From the NCBI GenBank assembly GCA_021782675.1, contig JAJXUS010000142.1, positions 1 through 5,953 on the forward strand: a DNA stretch of 5,953 nucleotides. Reading direction: 5' to 3'. Source of the DNA: Acidobacteriota bacterium (lineage in GTDB: Bacteria; Acidobacteriota; Terriglobia; Terriglobales; Acidobacteriaceae). Under the pieces are notes generated by a model. That model saw nothing but the letters and a program-made list of their open reading frames with translations, made no database searches and had not been told where the DNA came from. The position numbers were made by a program, and so were the translations under genes. Positions 1 to 5,146 of this stretch are shown here, piece after piece (position 1 is the stretch's first letter; every line of letters begins with the position of its first letter).

Positions 1-1017
1 CGGACGAGCCAGCCACGCCAGCTCCCGTTCGATATGAGCGTTGACGCCGGCGCGGGCGAACTCCGCGGCAACGCGGATGCCGTTCATGATGGCGCGATCA
101 TTGGAAGAGCCGTGGCCGATGATGCACACGCCGCGCAGGCCCAGCAGGGGTGCGCCGCCGTATTCTGACTGATCGAGGCGCTTCTTGAAGTCGTTAAATG
201 CCTTGCGGGAGAGCAGTGCGCCAACCTGCGCTTTGACGGTAGAGTTCAACGATTCCCGCAAGGATTCGCGGACCAGCCGCGCCAGGCCCTCCGAGGCTTT
301 CAGCGCGACGTTGCCGATGAAGCCGTCGCAGACAACGACGTCGGCATTGCCGTTGTAGATATCCCGGCCCTCGACGTTTCCGAGAAACTGGATGGGCAGT
401 TGCTTGAGCAGTGGAAAGGCGTCGCGCGTCAGAGCGTTGCCCTTGCCTTCCTCTTCGCCGATGGAGAGGAGGCCAACGCGCGGCTTTTCGATCTTCAGGA
501 CGGAGCGGGCGTAGATTTCGCCCATCAGCGCGAACTGCTCCAGGTTTCTGGCGTCGCAATCGACGTTGGCGCCTACGTCCAGCAGGAGGGAAGGACGGCC
601 GTTGGAGGTGGGCAGCACGGCGACCAGCGCCGGACGGTCAACGCCCGGCAACGCGCCAAGTACCATCTTTGCCGTGGCCATGGCAGCGCCGGTATTGCCG
701 GCGGTCATAAAACCGGCGACGGTTCCTTCGCGGACGAGCTTCAGGCCCACGCGCATGGAGGAATCTTTTTTGGAACGACCGGCCTGCGCGGCTTTCTCGC
801 TCATGCCGATGGCTTCACTGGCCTGAACGATCTTTATGGGCAGGCGGCGTTCCCCGGCGCGGCGCATCTGCCGGGCAAGCAGGGGGCGCAGCGTGCGCTC
901 CGGTCCAATAAGGTGGACACGCACGCCCAACGTGCGGGCAGCCAGAATCGCCCCGCGAATCTCGGGGTCCGGCGATTTATCTGATCCCATGGCAGCGAGA
1001 GCGATATCGATCAGCAT
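1..1017 (-). CDS. plsX: Phosphate acyltransferase PlsX (C-terminus cut off by window edge)
   Basis: PlsX converts acyl-ACP and phosphate to acyl-phosphate, the acyl donor for PlsY in the first step of phosphatidic acid synthesis; it is a peripheral membrane enzyme. My reverse-strand translation reads 339 codons without a stop to the window edge, near the usual family length (about 330-350), so only a few C-terminal residues are missing. Family motifs in order: [15 protein letters not shown] (9-23), [10 protein letters not shown] (105-114), LPGVDRPAL (123-131), [10 protein letters not shown] (145-154), [23 protein letters not shown] (starting 211), then [10 protein letters not shown] (235-244) and the [11 protein letters not shown] segment (284-294). 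The ATG at 1017 is the first in frame after a stop and lies 13 bases after the rpmF stop; no strong Shine-Dalgarno is visible, so translational coupling to rpmF is likely (inference). Odd point: residue 8 is Ala where the family normally has Asp (ALDAMGGD-type motif). Identification is very secure. Confidence 0.96.
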   Translation of the reverse strand, partial: MLIDIALAAMGSDKSPDPEIRGAILAARTLGVRVHLIGPERTLRPLLARQMRRAGERRLPIKIVQASEAIGMSEKAAQAGRSKKDSSMRVGLKLVREGTVAGFMTAGNTGAAMATAKMVLGALPGVDRPALVAVLPTSNGRPSLLLDVGANVDCDARNLEQFALMGEIYARSVLKIEKPRVGLLSIGEEEGKGNALTRDAFPLLKQLPIQFLGNVEGRDIYNGNADVVVCDGFIGNVALKASEGLARLVRESLRESLNSTVKAQVGALLSRKAFNDFKKRLDQSEYGGAPLLGLRGVCIIGHGSSNDRAIMNGIRVAAEFARAGVNAHIERELAWLARP

Positions 1018-1030
1018 GGGCGGGCAGGAG

Positions 1031-1216
1031 CTATTTCTTTTCCTTTACGGCCACCACGTCGCGGCCTTTATAGACGCCGCACTTGGGGCAGATCTGATGC
1101 GGCAGCTTGCGCTCATGGCAGCTCGGGCATTCAGAGAGCGAGGGGCTGGTCAAAAAGTCATGCGAGCGCCGCTTGGCGGTGCGCTGCCGGGAGTGGCGTC
1201 GTTTGGGATTCGGCAT
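1031..1216 (-). CDS. rpmF: 50S ribosomal protein L32
   Basis: L32 is a small basic protein of the large ribosomal subunit. The 61-residue product has the normal length and N-terminus ([19 protein letters not shown]), followed by a four-cysteine zinc ribbon: CPSC at 30-33 and CPKC at 43-46. Because all four Cys are present, this is the zinc-binding (C+) form, not the Cys-less paralogue some bacteria use under zinc limitation. The start is fixed by the conserved MPNPKRR sequence and by an AAGGA Shine-Dalgarno six bases upstream (about 1223-1227). It lies between yceD (131-base gap) and plsX (13-base gap), the standard yceD-rpmF-plsX order. It is probably transcribed from the promoter upstream of yceD; the long gap could hold an extra internal promoter (a TAGAAT hexamer is present, but without a well-spaced -35). 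Confidence 0.97.
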   Translation of the reverse strand: MPNPKRRHSRQRTAKRRSHDFLTSPSLSECPSCHERKLPHQICPKCGVYKGRDVVAVKEKK

Positions 1217-1347
1217 AGTTCTTCCTTAAGGTTCAAAATGCAGGCTCGCATTCAACAGGTCGCAGGTGCACCCTGGGCGGAGCTTTATGTCGCAAAAACC
1301 ATTCTAACTGGCGCGCGCTATCCGCCGGCCAATCCCGTGCCGGAATT

Positions 1348-1899
1348 TTATGGCTTCTGTTGCACGCGAACCGACTGGAGTGCCGCCCAGCGTGGATCGG
1401 ATGGGAGGGCGTCGCAGTCGCATGGATCGGTGTTCCGGTTTCGGCCACAGGCAGGGCATAGTCCATTACAGGAATCGCTGCACAAAACCCGGGCCGGCAG
1501 CGCCAGAAGAATCTGCTCCCGCAGAACGTCTTCCAGCAGCAAACCGTCTCCTTCATAGTATCCGATTTCAGTCTCGGAGGTGCTGATGGCGCGCTCGGCG
1601 GAGGTTGCGTCGGCCTCTCCGGGCCGGAAGATAAGGTCAAAGGAGGTGGCTACGGGAATGGTCACCGGCTCCAGGCAGCGGGCACAGGCAAGCTCCAGAT
1701 GCGTGGAGGCGCTGGCCCGGATGCGAATGTCCTCGACAACGTCATTGGGGCCACGGTGCTCATGGAGAAGATCGGCGCGCCCTTGTGCGGTCAAGTCGCC
1801 GGACTGGCGGATATCTTCAGTGAAATCAATAGTTCCGGGAGGAAGAGACTCCTGGAAATCGATCGGCTCACGCTGTAAGTCGATCACGGTAAATAGCAT
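1348..1899 (-). CDS. yceD: YceD/DUF177 family protein (23S rRNA accumulation protein type)
   Basis: YceD-family proteins are encoded next to rpmF in most bacteria and in E. coli are implicated in 23S rRNA accumulation; the biochemical role is unresolved. The product is 183 residues, typical for the family. Visible features: an N-terminal beta-rich part; CARC (72-75) in the context L.CARCLEPV; then ..LLLEDVLREQILLALP (about 120-135) and the diagnostic Cys cluster CSDSC.GLCPACG.N.N..PCDC (140-162), ending with DPRWAALQSV (168-177). Eight Cys suggest metal binding, as in many YceD homologues outside the gamma-proteobacteria (inference). The open frame extends upstream to 2331, but that part overlaps the preceding gene and reads as non-family sequence. 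The start at 1899 is set by an AGGAGG Shine-Dalgarno nine bases upstream and by the MLFTVIDLQREP N-terminus. It heads the yceD-rpmF-plsX operon. Confidence 0.93.
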   Translation of the reverse strand: MLFTVIDLQREPIDFQESLPPGTIDFTEDIRQSGDLTAQGRADLLHEHRGPNDVVEDIRIRASASTHLELACARCLEPVTIPVATSFDLIFRPGEADATSAERAISTSETEIGYYEGDGLLLEDVLREQILLALPARVLCSDSCNGLCPACGRNRNTDPCDCDALPSDPRWAALQSVRVQQKP

Positions 1900-1908
1900 G
1901 GCGATAGA

Positions 1909-1914
1909 CCTCCT
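1909..1914 (-). promoter_or_regulatory. Shine-Dalgarno of yceD (AGGAGG)
   Basis: A perfect AGGAGG reads on the minus strand nine bases before the ATG at 1899. It decides the yceD start, because the same frame remains open for a further 432 bases upstream. It is the strongest ribosome binding site in the window. Confidence 0.85.
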
Positions 1915-1960
1915 GGCGGGGTGAACGGGGTGACGGAGGAAAGCGGAAGCTCGTACTTTG

Positions 1961-1989
1961 AGACTACGGCGGGAGTGCCGGTGCGTCAA
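1961..1989 (-). promoter_or_regulatory. Predicted sigma-70-type promoter for yceD-rpmF-plsX
   Basis: In the 106-base gap between the TenI/ThiE-like gene and yceD, the minus strand shows TTGACG (1984-1989; five of six consensus bases), a 17-base spacer, and TAGTCT (1961-1966; keeps the key TA....T bases but matches only three of six). A start near 1954 would give a leader of about 55 bases ending in the strong AGGAGG. Position and spacing are good, the -10 is weak, and nothing here has been tested. It implies the three downstream genes can be expressed independently of the TenI/ThiE-like gene. Confidence 0.5.
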
Positions 1990-2005
1990 ACGATCACGGC
2001 GTGTC

Positions 2006-2653
2006 CTATTCCGCAAAGGCGCGCCATACCGCTGGCGGCTGTTGCAAGAGCCGGATGGCTGCGATGCCGGTCGCTCCGGCGGCCAGGCATTCCGATGCGT
2101 TTTGTTCCGTGACGCCCCCCAGCGCATACACCGGGACAGACCCGGCGGCATGGCACGCAGCGGCGAGCTTCTCCAGGCCAGCGCCCGGCAGACGTTGCTC
2201 CACGCCGGCGGCGGTGCGGAGGACCTTGCCAAAAACCGGAGCGAACAGAATGCAGTCAACCTCTGCATGCCGAGCGGCCGCTGCCTCATCGGGGGTATGG
2301 CAGGCGATGCTGATCCGGGGTCGAGGCGCACCGGCCGCCCGAAAGAGGCGACGCACTTCGCCCGGCGTGAGCGTGTCCGGTGCGGAGGTCAGGTGGACAC
2401 CATCGGCGCCGGCGGCGAGAGCGACATCCGGCCGGCTATTGATCAACAGGCGGGTCGAAGAACCGGGCTGCCGGATGGCAGCGAGCAGATCGCGCGCCAG
2501 AGCCACCTGAGCGCGTGCATCGAGGTCTTTTTCGCGCATCTGTATCCACGTGACCCCCGATCGAGCCCAGTTCGCTGCATCCAACACGAGTTGTTCCCGC
2601 GCGATGCGCTCCTCGGGTGAGAGCCGTTGGCGATCGGTAATTGCGTAAAGCAT
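2006..2653 (-). CDS. Thiamine phosphate synthase / TenI superfamily protein (TenI-like)
   Basis: This is a 215-residue TIM-barrel protein of the ThiE/TenI superfamily. ThiE joins HMP-pyrophosphate and thiazole phosphate to make thiamine phosphate; TenI is a thiazole tautomerase. Visible motifs: LYAITD (2-7), WIQMREKDL (36-44), LLINSRPDVALAAGADGVHL (from 69), ISIACHTPDEA (114-124), DCILFAPVF (133-141), GLEKLAAA (159-166), PVYALGGVTEQNA (174-186) and GATGIAAIRLL (193-203). Automatic pipelines would probably call it thiE. However, the NDR aspartate is Ser73, and the GQxD segment after VHL reads TSAP, so both Mg-binding Asp of classical ThiE are absent. VHLTS, the ACH motif and the AAIR ending resemble the TenI-like domain of MutT-TenI fusion proteins as I remember them. 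No other thiamine gene and no TPP riboswitch lies nearby. The ATG at 2653 is the only reasonable start; no clear Shine-Dalgarno precedes it. Family membership is secure, exact activity is not. Confidence 0.85.
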   Translation of the reverse strand: MLYAITDRQRLSPEERIAREQLVLDAANWARSGVTWIQMREKDLDARAQVALARDLLAAIRQPGSSTRLLINSRPDVALAAGADGVHLTSAPDTLTPGEVRRLFRAAGAPRPRISIACHTPDEAAAARHAEVDCILFAPVFGKVLRTAAGVEQRLPGAGLEKLAAACHAAGSVPVYALGGVTEQNASECLAAGATGIAAIRLLQQPPAVWRAFAE

Positions 2654-2697
2654 AAGGGCAGTTGGGATCGAATCTGCGGCACCGCGAGCGGCCCTCG

Positions 2698-2726
2698 TTG
2701 ACAGAGGCGCCGCGTCTCTATGGTAG
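2698..2726 (+). promoter_or_regulatory. Predicted promoter region of sthA with embedded dyad
   Basis: The divergent gap 2654-2777 contains a perfect TTGACA at 2698-2703 on the plus strand. The -10 is ambiguous: TGGTAG (2721-2726) has 17-base spacing but poor sequence, while TATGGT (2719-2724) is a better hexamer at a short 15-base spacing. A 7-3-7 imperfect dyad (AGAGGCG / CGTCTCT, 2703-2719) fills the spacer. The predicted leader before the sthA ATG at 2778 is about 45 bases. I see no convincing -35/-10 pair on the minus strand for the TenI/ThiE-like gene. Confidence 0.4.
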
Positions 2727-2750
2727 CTTCGAAATCAGGGGAGCATAGAC

Positions 2751-2763
2751 GGCTCTCCGAGCC
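2751..2763 (+). other. Small hairpin in the sthA leader
   Basis: GGCTC-TCC-GAGCC forms a perfect five-base-pair GC-rich stem with a three-base loop, ending 14 bases before the sthA ATG. No Shine-Dalgarno is visible between it and the start codon. A stem this short may be chance; it could also influence ribosome access. Confidence 0.3.
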
Positions 2764-2777
2764 CGGCACCCATTCCT

Positions 2778-4172
2778 ATGGATTCATTCGATCTTCTCGT
2801 CATCGGGTCAGGACCTTCCGGCCAGCGGGCGGCCATCTACGCCGCGAAACTTGGCAAGCGTGTCGGCGTGGTGGAGCAGCGGGAGTTTGTGGGCGGCGTC
2901 AGCGTCAACACCGGAACCATTCCGAGCAAGACCTTTCGCGAGGGCGTGCTTCACCTGTCGGGCTACAACTACCGGTCCATTTACGGGATGAATTATCGCG
3001 TGAAGGACAAGATCACGATGGCCGATCTTGCTTTCCGCGTGCAGCACGTCATCAAGACGGAAGTGGACGTGACGGATGCGCAACTGTCGCGGAACAACAT
3101 CGAGGTGCTCACCGGCACGGCCAGTTTTGAAGATGCGACGCATCTTCGGGTGACGAATTCCCGCGGTTCGAGCGTGTATGAGACAAAGAACACGCTGATC
3201 GCCGTGGGGTCGCGGCCCGCCAGCAATCCCAAGGTGCCACTGAACGGCATCAACATCATCAACAGCGATCAGATTCTTACGATTCCGGAGTTGCCGAAGA
3301 CGCTGATTGTGGTGGGCGGCGGCGTGATTGGCGTGGAATATACCTGCATGTTTGCTGTTCTGGGTGTGCGCGTGATCCTGGTGGAGAAGCGACCCAAGCT
3401 GTTGGAATTTGCCGATCAGGAGATTGTTGAGGCGCTGAGCTACCACCTGCGGGACAGCCGTGTGACCATGCGGCTGAATGAAGAAGTACAGAGTGTCGAG
3501 AGTCTCCCGGACGGCACCGTGGTTGCTAATCTTGAGAGCAAAAAGCGCATCTCCGGCAACGCGCTGCTGTACGCTGTGGGCCGTCAGGGCAACGTCGACG
3601 ATCTGAACCTTGCGGCAGCCGGGCTGGAGGCGGACTCCCGCGGCCGTATCGCGGTGGATGAAAACTATCGCACGCGCGTGCCGAACATCTTTGCCGCCGG
3701 CGATGTGATCGGATTTCCCGCTTTGGCGTCGGTATCCATGGAGCAGGGACGCATTGCGGCGGCCCGCATCTTTGGCGATGAATCGCTGCACTCGAATCCC
3801 AAATATTATCCGTACGGCATTTACACAATCCCGGAGATATCCTTCATTGGCAAGACGGAGGAGCAGTTGACGGAAGAAGATGTTCCGTACGAGGTGGGCG
3901 TCGCGTACTATCGCGAGATTGCACGCGGGCAGATTCGCGGGGACACGACCGGCCGGCTGAAACTGATCTTTCATCGGGACACGCGGCAGTTGCTGGGCGT
4001 GCACATTATCGGCGAGGGCGCCAGCGAACTGGTGCACATTGGACAAGCGGTGATGGCGCTGAATGCCACGATCGACTATTTTGTCGATACCGTCTTCAAC
4101 TATCCAACGCTAGCGGAAGCCTATAAGGCTGCGGCCTTCAACGGCCTCAACCGGCTCAGCAAGGGTGAGTGA
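2778..4172 (+). CDS. sthA: Soluble (Si-specific) NAD(P)+ transhydrogenase
   Basis: SthA is a cytoplasmic FAD flavoprotein that exchanges hydride between NADPH and NAD+ without using the proton gradient, usually draining excess NADPH. The 464-residue product matches the family length. Domains: FAD-binding GSGPSG (10-15), the GGVSVNTGTIPSKT segment (39-52), NAD(P)-binding VVGGGVIGVEY (178-188), the second FAD motif FAAGDVIGFPALAS (305-318), and a dimerisation domain with GIYTIPEIS (347-355) and FNYPTLAEAYKAAAFNGLNRL (from 440). The disulfide Cys pair of lipoamide dehydrogenase/glutathione reductase is replaced by Ser42 and Thr47, and the catalytic His of HPT by FNYPT; this marks SthA and rules out Lpd. 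The start is supported by the family-like N-terminus (MDSFDLLVIGSGPSG), though no strong Shine-Dalgarno is visible. The stop lies nine bases before the ROK gene, so the two are probably co-transcribed. The nearest alternative is an uncharacterised Lpd-like oxidoreductase, which I consider unlikely. Confidence 0.94.
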   Translation: MDSFDLLVIGSGPSGQRAAIYAAKLGKRVGVVEQREFVGGVSVNTGTIPSKTFREGVLHLSGYNYRSIYGMNYRVKDKITMADLAFRVQHVIKTEVDVTDAQLSRNNIEVLTGTASFEDATHLRVTNSRGSSVYETKNTLIAVGSRPASNPKVPLNGINIINSDQILTIPELPKTLIVVGGGVIGVEYTCMFAVLGVRVILVEKRPKLLEFADQEIVEALSYHLRDSRVTMRLNEEVQSVESLPDGTVVANLESKKRISGNALLYAVGRQGNVDDLNLAAAGLEADSRGRIAVDENYRTRVPNIFAAGDVIGFPALASVSMEQGRIAAARIFGDESLHSNPKYYPYGIYTIPEISFIGKTEEQLTEEDVPYEVGVAYYREIARGQIRGDTTGRLKLIFHRDTRQLLGVHIIGEGASELVHIGQAVMALNATIDYFVDTVFNYPTLAEAYKAAAFNGLNRLSKGE

Positions 4173-4181
4173 GGGAACGCG

Positions 4182-5078
4182 ATGCCGAACAGTCTCGGAA
4201 TCCATTTATCGGGGCGCATGGTAACGGGCGTTGTGCGGGATGAGCAGCCATGCTCCGAGCTGTTTCATTTTCCTGAAGGCGCGGATGACCCCAACGCCCT
4301 GCTCGACACTCCCCTGGATGCTCTGATTGAGCAGCTGTGTGAACAGGCAAAACGTGCAACTCGCGCATGTGGTCCAGTGTCTGCTGTGGGCGTGGCAGTG
4401 CCCGGCATTCTGCAGGACGGAGTGGTCGAAGACTCTCCCAACCTGGTGCAGCTAAAGGGCGCGCGCATGGCGCTCGGCGTGCGCGAAGCACTGCGGGAGC
4501 AGGGCATCGATGCGCCGGTGACGGTGTTGAATGACGCGGATGCCATCGCCGCGGGCGTTGCCGCCATCAAGGGCCGGCTGCATCACTTTATCCGCGTATG
4601 GGCCATCGGCTGGGGGATCGGCTTCGGACGCTATCCGTATGCCGAGGGCATCTGGGAAGGCGGCCATACTGTCGTCAGCCTCGATCCAGGCGAAACGTAT
4701 TGCGGATGCGGCGGCCGCGGCCATCTGGAAGGCGTGATGGGACACCGTGCCATGCGGCTGCGGTTCCTCGATATGGAGCCGGAAGAGGTGTTCGCCAATG
4801 CAAAGGCCGGGGATGAGCGCTGCGTCAAATTTGTTCGCCTCTGGCACCGCAGCCTGGCGGCGGCGACTGCCAATTCGATTCATATGGAAGGCCCGGGACG
4901 CTTCTACTTCACGGGCTTCAATGTCCGCTTCCTGGATCTGAAGCTGCTGCAGAACTATCTGCAGCAGATGGTGAAGATGAGCCCGCTGCAGGGGTATACG
5001 CTGGAAGCGATTCCGATGAGCGATGATCTGGCGGTCACCGGCGCGGCGATCGCCGCGCTGCAGGCCGCCGGGCAGTAA
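4182..5078 (+). CDS. ROK family protein, divergent sugar kinase-like
   Basis: ROK proteins are sugar kinases (glucokinase and relatives) or sugar-responsive repressors. This 298-residue product has the kinase length and no N-terminal helix-turn-helix, so it is not a repressor type. Retained motifs: VGVAVPGILQDGVVEDSPNL (from 69), LNDADA with the presumed catalytic base Asp118 (116-121), the sugar-contacting EGGH (159-162), and the zinc motif CGCGGRGHLE (174-183) in which the usual third Cys is His181. Degenerate: the phosphate-1 loop, normally DIGGT, reads HLSGR (8-12); the TGTGIGGG loop reads IGWGIGFG (142-149); the later LGGG loop reads FTGFN (243-247). It therefore belongs to the ROK fold, but ATP-dependent kinase activity is uncertain. 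The ATG at 4182 follows the sthA stop by nine bases and has GAGGG about six bases upstream, indicating an operon. A glucokinase call would be reasonable from homology alone; I would not assign a sugar. Confidence 0.85.
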   Translation: MPNSLGIHLSGRMVTGVVRDEQPCSELFHFPEGADDPNALLDTPLDALIEQLCEQAKRATRACGPVSAVGVAVPGILQDGVVEDSPNLVQLKGARMALGVREALREQGIDAPVTVLNDADAIAAGVAAIKGRLHHFIRVWAIGWGIGFGRYPYAEGIWEGGHTVVSLDPGETYCGCGGRGHLEGVMGHRAMRLRFLDMEPEEVFANAKAGDERCVKFVRLWHRSLAAATANSIHMEGPGRFYFTGFNVRFLDLKLLQNYLQQMVKMSPLQGYTLEAIPMSDDLAVTGAAIAALQAAGQ

Positions 5079-5146
5079 AACCATTCCGCATTTCATCGCG
5101 CGCAAACCCCTGCGTCCGGGTTCGGCCTTCGCAGTAAACTGTCTGC
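5079..5146 (+). promoter_or_regulatory. Gap before CDF gene: weak hairpin and possible -10 for leaderless start
   Basis: The 68-base gap contains CTGCG (5110-5114) pairing with CGCAG (5130-5134), with an inner CCG/CGG stem around a GGTT loop. No T-tract follows, so it is not a convincing terminator. TAAACT at 5135-5140 matches the -10 consensus at four of six positions and ends six bases before the ATG at 5147, which would place the transcription start at or near the A of the start codon. No Shine-Dalgarno and no clear -35 are visible. Confidence 0.3.

Noticed and set aside
400..984. 194-codon plus-strand frame and neighbouring shorter frames opposite plsX
   Set aside because: They are antisense to PlsX, whose motifs are unmistakable on the minus strand; the translations show no recognisable domain.
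1325..1343. CCGGC/GCCGG stem after yceD as a terminator
   Set aside because: The stem is only five base pairs with a nine-base loop and no T-tract; rpmF follows in the same operon.
1900..2331. In-frame upstream extension of yceD (would give a 327-residue protein)
   Set aside because: It overlaps the end of the TenI/ThiE-like gene in another frame, covers the predicted promoter, and ignores the AGGAGG placed correctly before the ATG at 1899.
2654..2777. Possible TPP riboswitch ahead of the TenI/ThiE-like gene (GGGTGCC-like bases on the minus strand)
   Set aside because: The conserved CTGAGA and the later ACCTGATCTGG-type thi-box core are absent, and the region is too short between the divergent genes.
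2808..4046. 412-codon open frame on the minus strand opposite sthA
   Set aside because: It lies entirely antisense to a clear sthA gene and its translation is His/Arg/Gln-rich with no family resemblance, as expected for the shadow frame of a GC-rich gene.
2778..4172. Dihydrolipoamide dehydrogenase or glutathione reductase in place of SthA
   Set aside because: Both redox cysteines and the C-terminal catalytic His are missing, while the SthA-specific GTIPSKT and FNYPTLAEAYKAAAFNGLNRL regions are present.
5105..5134. Rho-independent terminator after the ROK gene
   Set aside because: Short competing stems (AACCC/GGGTT and CTGCG/CGCAG) exist, but no run of T follows on the plus strand.
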